Shown here: piece after piece, positions 1-5,941 of the stretch
How positions within the stretch are numbered: the first letter of the stretch is position 1
How the letters are laid out: every line of letters starts with the position of its first letter
Assembly: GCA_021413535.1 (NCBI GenBank)
Contig: JAIOQF010000064.1
Span: 1-8,682, forward strand
Source of the DNA: Verrucomicrobiota bacterium
Lineage (GTDB): Bacteria > Verrucomicrobiota > Verrucomicrobiia > Verrucomicrobiales > Verrucomicrobiaceae
Reading direction: 5' to 3'
Length of the DNA stretch: 8,682 bases
Position numbers and translations under genes: made by a program
Notes under the pieces: generated by a model
Seen by the model: the letters and a program-made list of their open reading frames with translations, nothing else
What the model was told of the DNA's origin: nothing
The model's database searches: none

Positions 1-9
1 TTTTTCATC

Positions 10-1425
10 ATGGGCAAAACACTCTTCACTAAAGTCTGGGAATCGCATTCCGTCGCCACGCTCGCCAACGGGCAGACACAACTGCTCATCGACACCCATC
101 TGATCCACGAGGTCACCAGTCCGCAGGCCTTCGGCATGTTGCGCGATTTGAATCTGAAGGTGGCTTATCCTCAGCGCACATTCGCGACCGTCGATCACAT
201 CGTGCCGACCGACAATCAAGTGTCGCCCTTCTCCGATCCGCTCGCGGAAGAAATGATCCAGGAGCTGAATCGGAACGCCAAAGAATTCGGCATCACTTAT
301 TTCAATCTCAGCAGCGGCAAGCAAGGCATCGTTCACGTCGTTGGGCCGGAGCAGGGCATTACGCAACCGGGCACCACCATCGCCTGCGGCGACTCCCACA
401 CGGCGACCCACGGTGCGTTCGGTGCGATTGCTTTTGGCATCGGCACCACGCAGGTGCGCGATGTGCTGGCCACGCAAACCATGGCTCTTGGTTCCATGAA
501 AGTCCGCCGCATCAATGTGGACGGCAAGCTGAGTCCGGGCGTTTATGCAAAGGATGTGATCTTGCATATCATCCGCCTGCTCGGTGCAGGCGGCGGCAAG
601 GGCTATGCCTACGAATACGGCGGCAGCGTGCTCGACGGATTTTCCATGGAAGAGCGCATGACGATCTGCAACATGAGCATCGAAGGTGGTGCGCGCTGCG
701 GTTACGTGAATCCGGATGAGAAGACCTTCGAATATCTCAAGGGTCGACCTTATTCACCGAAGGATGCAGCTTGGGAGCAAGCGGTCGCCGCCTGGCGCGC
801 CGTCGCCTCCGACAAGAATGCGGTGTATGACGATGTCGTGAACATCAAAGCTGAAGATGTTCCGCCGACGGTCACCTGGGGTGTGAGCCCGGATCAGGCC
901 ATCTCCGTCACTGAGAACGTGCCCACCGAAGCGAGCGCGACGAATGAATCCCAGCGCGAATCCATCAAAGAGGCGCTGGAATACATGAAGCTGCCCGCGG
1001 GCAAACCTATCAAAGGCACGAAGATCAATGTCGCCTTCGTCGGCAGTTGCACCAACGGTCGCCTCTCCGACTTCCGCGAAGTGGCAAAATTCATCAAAGG
1101 CAAAAAAGTAGCGGGGCATGTTAAAGCCATCGCCGTTCCCGGCAGCCAGATCGTGGACGTGCTCGCCCGCCAGGAAGGTCTCGACAAGGTGTTCACCGAC
1201 GCTGGATTTGAATGGCGCGGCGCCGGCTGCTCCATGTGTCTGGCGATGAATCCCGACAAGCTTATCGGCGATCAACTCTGCGCTTCGTCATCGAACCGCA
1301 ACTTCAAAGGCCGTCAGGGCAGTCCAACCGGGCGCACAATTTTGATGTCGCCGCTCATGGTCGCCGCTGCTGCAGTCACGGGTGAAGTGGCCGACGCGCG
1401 CGAAGTCTTCGGACTAACGGTCTGA
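10..1425 (+). CDS. leuC: 3-isopropylmalate dehydratase large subunit LeuC
   Basis: This is the large, iron-sulfur-bearing subunit of isopropylmalate isomerase, which interconverts 2- and 3-isopropylmalate in leucine biosynthesis in the cytoplasm, as a heterodimer with LeuD (encoded from 1831). The 471 residues match the usual bacterial LeuC length. The N-terminus contains LIHEVTSPQAF (residues 31-41), a LeuC hallmark, followed by the aconitase-family stretch ACGDSHTATHGAFG (125-138). The three expected 4Fe-4S cluster ligands are present: Cys347 in GSCTNGR, and Cys407 and Cys410 in GAGCSMCLAMNP. The C-terminal NRNFKGRQG (429-437) is also typical. The ATG at 10 lines up with the usual MGKTL/MAKTL start. 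Only nine bases lie upstream, so its ribosome binding site and any leader control cannot be judged. The gene is intact, and leuD is separated from it by a small inserted gene. Confidence 0.97.
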   Translation: MGKTLFTKVWESHSVATLANGQTQLLIDTHLIHEVTSPQAFGMLRDLNLKVAYPQRTFATVDHIVPTDNQVSPFSDPLAEEMIQELNRNAKEFGITYFNLSSGKQGIVHVVGPEQGITQPGTTIACGDSHTATHGAFGAIAFGIGTTQVRDVLATQTMALGSMKVRRINVDGKLSPGVYAKDVILHIIRLLGAGGGKGYAYEYGGSVLDGFSMEERMTICNMSIEGGARCGYVNPDEKTFEYLKGRPYSPKDAAWEQAVAAWRAVASDKNAVYDDVVNIKAEDVPPTVTWGVSPDQAISVTENVPTEASATNESQRESIKEALEYMKLPAGKPIKGTKINVAFVGSCTNGRLSDFREVAKFIKGKKVAGHVKAIAVPGSQIVDVLARQEGLDKVFTDAGFEWRGAGCSMCLAMNPDKLIGDQLCASSSNRNFKGRQGSPTGRTILMSPLMVAAAAVTGEVADAREVFGLTV

Positions 1426-1452
1426 GGGGCTTATTAAAAAATTATCACTCTG

Positions 1453-1485
1453 CAACTTTCGACTTGCCGACAAGTATATAAGTTG
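1453..1485. promoter_or_regulatory. Nested inverted repeat downstream of leuC
   Basis: Two arms pair one inside the other. The outer arms are CAACTT (1453-1458) and AAGTTG (1480-1485). The inner arms are ACTTG (1462-1466) and CAAGT (1471-1475), around the four-base loop CCGA. In RNA this would be a 5-bp hairpin on a 6-bp base stem with a small internal loop. In DNA it could be an operator. It lies 27 bases after the leuC stop and 23 bases before the next start codon. It is followed by AT-rich sequence but no clean T run, so it is not a standard intrinsic terminator. The pairing is seen directly; the function is inferred. Confidence 0.4.
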
Positions 1486-1492
1486 ATTTAAT
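1464..1492 (+). promoter_or_regulatory. Possible sigma70-like promoter before the small membrane gene
   Basis: TTGCCG (1464-1469) is spaced 17 bases from TTTAAT (1487-1492), resembling -35 and -10 boxes with four and five of six consensus matches. The stretch is clearly more AT-rich than its surroundings. A problem is that transcription would then begin at about 1499, on top of the Shine-Dalgarno sequence, leaving an extremely short leader. The alternative -10 candidate TATAAG at 1477-1482 has no good -35 partner. The arrangement therefore supports at most a weak internal promoter. Confidence 0.25.
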
Positions 1493-1498
1493 TGAACT

Positions 1499-1504
1499 AG
1501 GAGG
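1499..1504 (+). promoter_or_regulatory. Perfect Shine-Dalgarno AGGAGG for the small membrane gene
   Basis: AGGAGG ends four bases before the ATG at 1509. It is the best ribosome binding site visible in the window and the main reason to treat the small downstream reading frame as a real gene and to fix its start. Confidence 0.7.
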
Positions 1505-1508
1505 ATTC

Positions 1509-1766
1509 ATGAGCACGAAACCTAAGCACCTTTCGAAAACATTCGGGCGACTGAAAGCATCGAGCCTCTTCGTGATGATCGGCTTTGGGATTGCGGCCAT
1601 TGGCTTTCTCTTGCTCCCGGTCGCCATCGGCGTGTTCCCTATCGCGCCCATTATCATTGCGGTCGGCTTTAGCCTGTCGCTCTTCGCCTACTTCAGCAGG
1701 CGCATTCGCGCCCTGATCATCAAAAAAATCCGAAAAGAAGAGCGGCTCGGTCACTTCAACGACTAG
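1509..1766 (+). CDS. Small two-helix membrane protein, function unknown
   Basis: I do not recognise a family for this 85-residue protein. A basic N-terminus with four Lys and one Arg in the first 16 residues is followed by a long hydrophobic stretch (about residues 19-62). A central LLLPVAIGVFPIAP turn probably splits it into two membrane helices (about 19-38 and 43-62). The C-terminus is strongly basic (RRIRALIIKKIRKEER, 64-79). By the positive-inside rule both ends should be cytoplasmic, giving an inner-membrane hairpin. Support for coding comes from the perfect AGGAGG with an ATG four bases later and from sensible membrane-protein composition. It lies between leuC and leuD, 83 bases after leuC and 64 before leuD, so it may be read with them. 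No catalytic motif, cysteine pair or signal cleavage site is seen. A role in leucine synthesis is not implied by the sequence. Confidence 0.75.
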   Translation: MSTKPKHLSKTFGRLKASSLFVMIGFGIAAIGFLLLPVAIGVFPIAPIIIAVGFSLSLFAYFSRRIRALIIKKIRKEERLGHFND

Positions 1767-1771
1767 CGTCC

Positions 1772-1784
1772 TTCCGGGCCGGAA
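1772..1784. repeat. Short perfect palindrome between the membrane gene and leuD
   Basis: TTCCGG-G-CCGGAA is a perfect 6-bp inverted repeat around one central base, starting six bases after the stop of the small membrane gene. As RNA it could form a 5-bp stem with a GGC loop. It is followed by mixed sequence without a T run, so a terminator role is weak. It could also be a protein binding site or chance in GC-rich DNA. Confidence 0.35.
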
Positions 1785-1830
1785 TCGTCTATTTGCCCTG
1801 CGCGCATTCCATGCGTAAGCTGAGCGACCC

Positions 1831-2427
1831 ATGGCCCTCGCAAAAGTCACTCAAATCACCGGCACCGCCGTCCACGTTCCAGGTCAAGATATCGACACCG
1901 ACCGCATCATCCCAGCGCGCTTCATGAAGTGTGTCACCTTCGACGGACTGGGCGAGTTCGCCTTCTATGACGTGCGAAAAAATGCCGATGGCACTAATAA
2001 ACCACATCCATTGAACGACACCCGCTTCAAGGGTGCCAACATCCTGCTGAGTGGAGCAAATTTCGGCTGTGGCAGTTCTCGCGAGCACGCACCGCAGGCG
2101 CTCTACCGATTCGGGTTCCGCGCCGTAATTGCGGAAAGCTTTGCGGAGATCTTCTTCGGAAACTGCACCACGCTCGGCATCCCTTGTGTCGTCGCCAGCG
2201 CGCAAGACATCCAGGTGCTGGCCAACGAAATCGAGCGCAACCCAAAACTGGAAGTCACAATCGATCTCACCGAGAAGAAAGTCTTTTTCGAGGACGAGGC
2301 CATGCCCATCACGGTCCCGCACAGCGCACGCGAAGCCCTGACTACCGGCCAGTGGGATCCTATTGCGGCGCTGCTGGATAACGCGGGAAAGGTGGATGCG
2401 AAGATTCGAGAACTCGGAGTCGTTTAA
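1831..2427 (+). CDS. leuD: 3-isopropylmalate dehydratase small subunit LeuD
   Basis: This is the small, swivel-domain subunit of isopropylmalate isomerase, which completes the active site with LeuC in leucine biosynthesis. The 198 residues are close to the normal full length for bacterial LeuD. Diagnostic motifs are DIDTDRIIPARF (20-31), SGANFGCGSSREHAP (74-88) and the C-terminal TTGQWDP (171-177). The ATG at 1831 gives the expected short N-terminus ahead of the first motif. There is no good Shine-Dalgarno sequence directly upstream (ctgagcgaccc), so translation may depend on coupling or other features. leuD does not follow leuC directly: about 405 bases, mostly the small membrane gene, lie between. 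No frameshift or missing residue was noticed. Confidence 0.97.
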   Translation: MALAKVTQITGTAVHVPGQDIDTDRIIPARFMKCVTFDGLGEFAFYDVRKNADGTNKPHPLNDTRFKGANILLSGANFGCGSSREHAPQALYRFGFRAVIAESFAEIFFGNCTTLGIPCVVASAQDIQVLANEIERNPKLEVTIDLTEKKVFFEDEAMPITVPHSAREALTTGQWDPIAALLDNAGKVDAKIRELGVV

Positions 2428-2460
2428 ACGCACCCCCGCACTGGCCTTACTTTATCGCAA

Positions 2461-2477
2461 AGAAGCAAAGAGCTTCT
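2461..2477 (+). promoter_or_regulatory. Small hairpin just upstream of the pyrophosphatase gene
   Basis: AGAAGC (2461-2466) and GCTTCT (2472-2477) are exact reverse complements around a five-base loop AAAGA. The hairpin ends two bases before the ATG at 2480 and 35 bases before the alternative ATG at 2513. There is no T tract, so it is not an intrinsic terminator. If translation begins at 2480, the only purine-rich stretch that could bind the ribosome is inside this structure. Chance occurrence cannot be excluded. Confidence 0.3.
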
Positions 2478-2479
2478 CC

Positions 2480-4201
2480 ATGCGAAATTTCGTTGTGACT
2501 GAATCACAAAAAATGTCAGCTCCACCACAAGACCCCATCCACGTCATCGGACACCGCAATCCGGACACTGACGCGATCTGTTCCGCCATCGGTTACGCGG
2601 CATTTCTCCGCGACTCGCGCGGCGACAACGCCATACCGGCGCGCTGCGGTGATTTGAGCGTGCGCACGGAATGGGCCTTAAACCAGGCGAGCATAGCTCC
2701 GCCCAAGCTGCTCATGGATGTCCGGCCCACGGCGCAGAGCATCGCGCAGCGGGAAGTGATCAGCGCCTCGCCGGATGACACGTTCCTTTCCGTGTATCGC
2801 AAGATGGCGGCGCACCAGTTCCGCAGCGTGCCGGTGGTGAATGCGGACGGCAAACTGCTGGGCATGCCCACTCTGCTTGATCTCGGCCAGCTCATTCTGC
2901 CTCCGGACGACGCCCATGCACACAATGCAGCGAACCGCACCGTGCGCACCAGTCTGCGCAACATGGCGCTCGCTGTCGGTGGGACGCTTTGCGGTGACAC
3001 AACCGACGCGGAGAAATTCGACGACTTCCTGCTCGTGGTCGCGGCATCAAGCCTCGATACATCGCGCAAGCGCGCGCAGGCATTTCCGGCGCGGCTCGTC
3101 GCCACGGTCACAGGCGACCGCCCGGAAATTCATGAACTGGCGATGGAACTGCGCACTCGCTGCCTCATCATCACGGGCGGCTTCCAGCCGTCGGCGGAAT
3201 TGCAAAAGCAGGCCACGGAACGCGGCGTGGCCATCGTATGTTCCCCGCACGACACCGCCAGCACCTCGCAGCTGGTGCGCTTTTCACGACCGATCGCGGA
3301 TGCACTGCACGACGACTTTCTTTGCTTCGGAGCCAAGACGCCGCTTAAAGAAATCATCGCGGCCGTGCACGATTCGCATCAGCCATTGTTTCCTGTTATT
3401 GATGATAACACCGGCGCTCTGCTCGGAGTGTTTTCAAAATCAGACCTCGTCGATGTGCCTCGCGCAAAACTGGTGCTGGTGGATCACAATGAATTTTCCC
3501 AGGCCGTGACCGGCGCGGACGAAGCGGACATTGTTGAAGTGATCGATCATCACCGGCTCAGCGGCAATCTCCGCACCAAGGAGCCGGTGCGCTTCATCAA
3601 CGAACCCGTCGGCAGCACCAGCACGATTGTCGCCATGATGTATCGCCTTCGGAACATGCAGCCGGACCAAGCCACCGCGCTCTGCCTCTGCGCTGGCATG
3701 ATTTCCGACACGCTCAATCTCACCTCACCCACCACGACAGACACCGACCGCGAAATTCTGCCTTGGCTCGCCGGCATCGCGGACATCGACGTGAAAGAGT
3801 TCACGGCGGGATTCTTTGCCGCTGGCAGTATGTTAAAAGATCAGCCCGCCTCCCAGGCGCTGGAGAGTGATCGCAAAGAATTTGATGAAAGCGGCTGGCG
3901 CTTCAGCCTCTCGCAGATCGAGGAACTTGGCCTTTCTGAATTCTGGAAGCAGGAAGACACGCTCCATGCTGCGCTGACACAACTGGTTGTGGAACGGAAG
4001 CTTCACTTTGCCGGCTTGCTAGTTACAGACATCACGCGGCACGACAGCGTCTTTATTGTCGCCGGTGATGCCCGCGTCGCGAGTGCGATTGAGTATCCGC
4101 AACTGAAACGCGGTGTGTTTGAATTAAAAGGCGTGGTGAGCCGGAAGAAGCAGTTGCTGCCGTATGTCTGCCGGCTGGTGGGGAAGATGAGCGCGGATTG
4201 A
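2480..4201 (+). CDS. CBS/DRTGG-containing manganese-dependent inorganic pyrophosphatase (family II)
   Basis: It hydrolyses pyrophosphate to phosphate in the cytoplasm. It is a DHH-superfamily enzyme with a regulatory insert, which in studied relatives binds adenine nucleotides. The protein is 573 residues from the ATG at 2480, or 562 from the ATG at 2513. In the 562-residue numbering, the metal-site motifs are HRNPDTD (14-20), VDHN (323-326), DHH (345-347) and SDT (398-400). The DHHA2 domain ends with substrate-binding SRKKQ (543-547). The insert runs CBS1 (about 78-130), DRTGG-like domain (about 145-262, with CLIITGGFQPS) and CBS2 (about 265-318). This is the complete architecture with no part missing. 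The reading frame is open further 5' to 2363, but that part overlaps leuD and does not look like protein of this family. Neither plausible ATG has a strong Shine-Dalgarno sequence. It follows leuD by 52 bases and may share its transcript. Confidence 0.93.
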   Translation: MRNFVVTESQKMSAPPQDPIHVIGHRNPDTDAICSAIGYAAFLRDSRGDNAIPARCGDLSVRTEWALNQASIAPPKLLMDVRPTAQSIAQREVISASPDDTFLSVYRKMAAHQFRSVPVVNADGKLLGMPTLLDLGQLILPPDDAHAHNAANRTVRTSLRNMALAVGGTLCGDTTDAEKFDDFLLVVAASSLDTSRKRAQAFPARLVATVTGDRPEIHELAMELRTRCLIITGGFQPSAELQKQATERGVAIVCSPHDTASTSQLVRFSRPIADALHDDFLCFGAKTPLKEIIAAVHDSHQPLFPVIDDNTGALLGVFSKSDLVDVPRAKLVLVDHNEFSQAVTGADEADIVEVIDHHRLSGNLRTKEPVRFINEPVGSTSTIVAMMYRLRNMQPDQATALCLCAGMISDTLNLTSPTTTDTDREILPWLAGIADIDVKEFTAGFFAAGSMLKDQPASQALESDRKEFDESGWRFSLSQIEELGLSEFWKQEDTLHAALTQLVVERKLHFAGLLVTDITRHDSVFIVAGDARVASAIEYPQLKRGVFELKGVVSRKKQLLPYVCRLVGKMSAD

Positions 4202-4220
4202 ATCGAACCGCCGCCTCCAT

Positions 4221-5858
4221 CTACCTCCGTCGCTTCCCTTTTCTGCCGAACATGATGGCTTTGGCCCGGTCCTCGTTGTCGAGCACCGTCGTGAACTTGT
4301 AGGCGAAGTTGTCGAGCTTTTTGCGCTCGATGGTCTGGCCGATCAATCGTTCGATCGACTGGACATAGGGAATTTCTTCCGCCGAGAACAGCGTGAAGGC
4401 ATCGCCCTCCTGCTTGGCGCGGCCGGTGCGGCCGATGCGGTGAACGTAGTCTTCGCTGTGCTCGGGCACCATGTAGTTCACGACGTGAGTGACGCCGCTG
4501 ATGTCAAGTCCGCGCGCGGCGACATCGGTGGCGACAATGACCTCGACTTTGCCGTCGCGGAAATCCTGCAATGCTTTTTCACGGTCGCGCTGGGCGATAT
4601 CGCCGTGCATGACGGCCACCTTGTGTTCGCCATCGCGCTGGATGGCGCCGAAGAGGCGGTCGGCATCCATCTTGGTGCGCGTGAAAATCATCACGCTGTG
4701 GAAGTCGGTGCGGCGCAGTAGTTCGAGGAGCAATTCCTCGCGCTGATCGCGAGCCACGGGATAGAGATAGTGACTTACAGTCTCGGCCGGAGAGAAACGA
4801 ATGCCGACCTCCACAGTGGAGGGTTCTTTCAATGCCCACTCGGCGAGACCTTTGATCTGCGGCGGCATGGTCGCGGAGAAAAAGAGTGTCTGACGGGAGC
4901 GCGGCGTCTTCTCGACGATGCGCCGCACGTCGGGCAAGAAACCCATGTCGAGCATGCGATCCACTTCATCGAGGATGAGGATTTCAATGGTGTCGAGCGA
5001 CACGGTTCCATCCTGCATGAAATCAAGCAGACGGCCGGGAGTGGCGACGACAATATCGACGCCGCGTTCCAAGCCTTCGCGTTGTTTGCCATAGCCGACT
5101 CCACCGTGGACGAGCAGCGTGCGCAGGCCGGAGTATTTGCCGATTTTTTCAAAAGCCTCGACCACCTGCGCGGCGAGTTCGCGAGTGGGTTCAAGGATGA
5201 GGCAGCGCAATTTTCCTGGCGGGCCCATGCGGGTGATGGCGGGCATGCCAAAGGCTGCGGTCTTGCCGGTGCCGGTTTGCGAAGCGCCGATCAGATCTTT
5301 TCCTTCCAAAACGATGGGCGCAGATCTCGTCTGAATTTCAGTGGGATTTTCGTAACCAAGATCGCGGACACCCGCGAGAATGGCAGGCGAATAACCGAGT
5401 GCTTCGAACGCGGCCGGATACGGACCCGGCGGCACAGCTGGTGGAGCGGGCGGCGGTTCCGCAGCCAAGCGCGTCGCGGGACGACGCGGTTCATCGTAAT
5501 CTTCGCGACGGGGGCCGCGTTCGCGCCCTCCACCACCGCCACGCGCAGGGCGTCCCCTGTCGCCACCTCGCGCAGGGCGTTCACTGCGGTGCGTTGATTC
5601 TGGCCGGCGCTCACCAGAGGAAGGCCGACGTTCGACGTGATGCTTTTCTTCCGAGTGAGGTGCGGGTCTTTTCGCTGGTTGTTTGGCAACAGGCGCTTTT
5701 TCCGAGTGTTTATCGCGGGTCTCGGCGTGCTTCGCTTTTTTATCTCCGCCAACGATTCTTTTGATTCCGGCCTTGATGCGATGCATCAGGGATTTCTTGG
5801 GTTCGGTTTTCTTTGGCTGCGTCACGGACGGGGTGCGGTCGGAAGGGTTTTTGCTCAA
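4221..5858 (-). CDS. DEAD-box ATP-dependent RNA helicase with RG-rich N-terminal extension
   Basis: This cytoplasmic ATP-dependent RNA unwinding enzyme is likely active in ribosome assembly or RNA turnover, and its core is closest in style to RhlE-type helicases. Of 545 residues, the core occupies about 148-515. It contains the Q motif (GYENPTEIQ, 168-176), Walker A ASQTGTGKT (192-200), PTRELA (224-229), TPGR (273-276), motif II as DEVD (297-300), SAT (328-330), IFTRT (391-395), ATDVAARGLD (443-452) and HRIGRTGR (473-480). Residues 1-145 are low-complexity: Lys/Arg/Glu-rich, then RG/RGG repeats (about 96-117), then a Pro-rich linker (135-148). The C-terminus is short and basic (GRKGKRRR). The first possible start is TTG at 5858, since an in-frame TAG lies two codons upstream. 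The next start is the ATG of Met25 at 5786. The function class is sure; the exact subfamily is not. Confidence 0.95.
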   Translation of the reverse strand: MSKNPSDRTPSVTQPKKTEPKKSLMHRIKAGIKRIVGGDKKAKHAETRDKHSEKAPVAKQPAKRPAPHSEEKHHVERRPSSGERRPESTHRSERPARGGDRGRPARGGGGGRERGPRREDYDEPRRPATRLAAEPPPAPPAVPPGPYPAAFEALGYSPAILAGVRDLGYENPTEIQTRSAPIVLEGKDLIGASQTGTGKTAAFGMPAITRMGPPGKLRCLILEPTRELAAQVVEAFEKIGKYSGLRTLLVHGGVGYGKQREGLERGVDIVVATPGRLLDFMQDGTVSLDTIEILILDEVDRMLDMGFLPDVRRIVEKTPRSRQTLFFSATMPPQIKGLAEWALKEPSTVEVGIRFSPAETVSHYLYPVARDQREELLLELLRRTDFHSVMIFTRTKMDADRLFGAIQRDGEHKVAVMHGDIAQRDREKALQDFRDGKVEVIVATDVAARGLDISGVTHVVNYMVPEHSEDYVHRIGRTGRAKQEGDAFTLFSAEEIPYVQSIERLIGQTIERKKLDNFAYKFTTVLDNEDRAKAIMFGRKGKRRR

Positions 5859-5941
5859 GGGCTTCTATCGGCCAGAGTTGGCGCATGTGCAACCACGGAG
5901 CTTTTGCTTGCCAGCGATCCGACTTCCGACACTGTCGAGGC
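5859..5941. promoter_or_regulatory. Divergent intergenic region between helicase and hydrolase
   Basis: These 83 bases must hold control signals for two divergent genes unless transcription enters from further inside a neighbour. A perfect palindrome CGACA-C-TGTCG lies at 5927-5937, directly before the hydrolase ATG. A second copy of its left flank, CCGAC, lies at 5919-5923, seven bases before the one at 5926-5930. No convincing -35/-10 pair was found on either strand. Confidence 0.35.

Noticed and set aside
754..1275. A 173-codon - strand frame opposite leuC
   Set aside because: It is a mirror of conserved aconitase-family coding sequence; no independent start signal or domain was seen.
1453..1784. 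The idea that the small membrane gene is a transposon-like insertion between inverted ends
   Set aside because: The inverted repeats on each side differ in sequence, there is no target-site duplication visible, and no transposase or remnant is encoded.
2363..2479. 5' extension of the pyrophosphatase frame overlapping leuD
   Set aside because: The encoded residues (beginning MRRCWITRERW) are a frame-shifted reading of the leuD end and do not resemble the family N-terminus, which begins near the HRNPDTD motif.
2841..3509. A 222-codon + strand frame inside the pyrophosphatase
   Set aside because: It overlaps the CBS/DRTGG region in another frame, and the product is an Arg/Ser/Cys-rich string typical of a shifted reading of a GC-rich gene.
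4770..5597. A 275-codon open frame on the + strand opposite the helicase
   Set aside because: It lies fully antisense to a gene with all helicase motifs, and its product has no recognisable domain. Long antisense frames are common in GC-rich coding DNA.
5864..5892. Possible - strand promoter (TTGCAC, 17-base gap, GATAGA) for the helicase
   Set aside because: The -10 box matches only three of six positions, and transcription would begin at the TTG start itself. It would make sense only if Met25 were the start.
5813..5941. 5' extension of the hydrolase frame overlapping the helicase start
   Set aside because: The residues are Cys/Arg/His-rich with no signal or domain character and would overlap the divergent gene; the start at 5942 or 6023 is more sensible.
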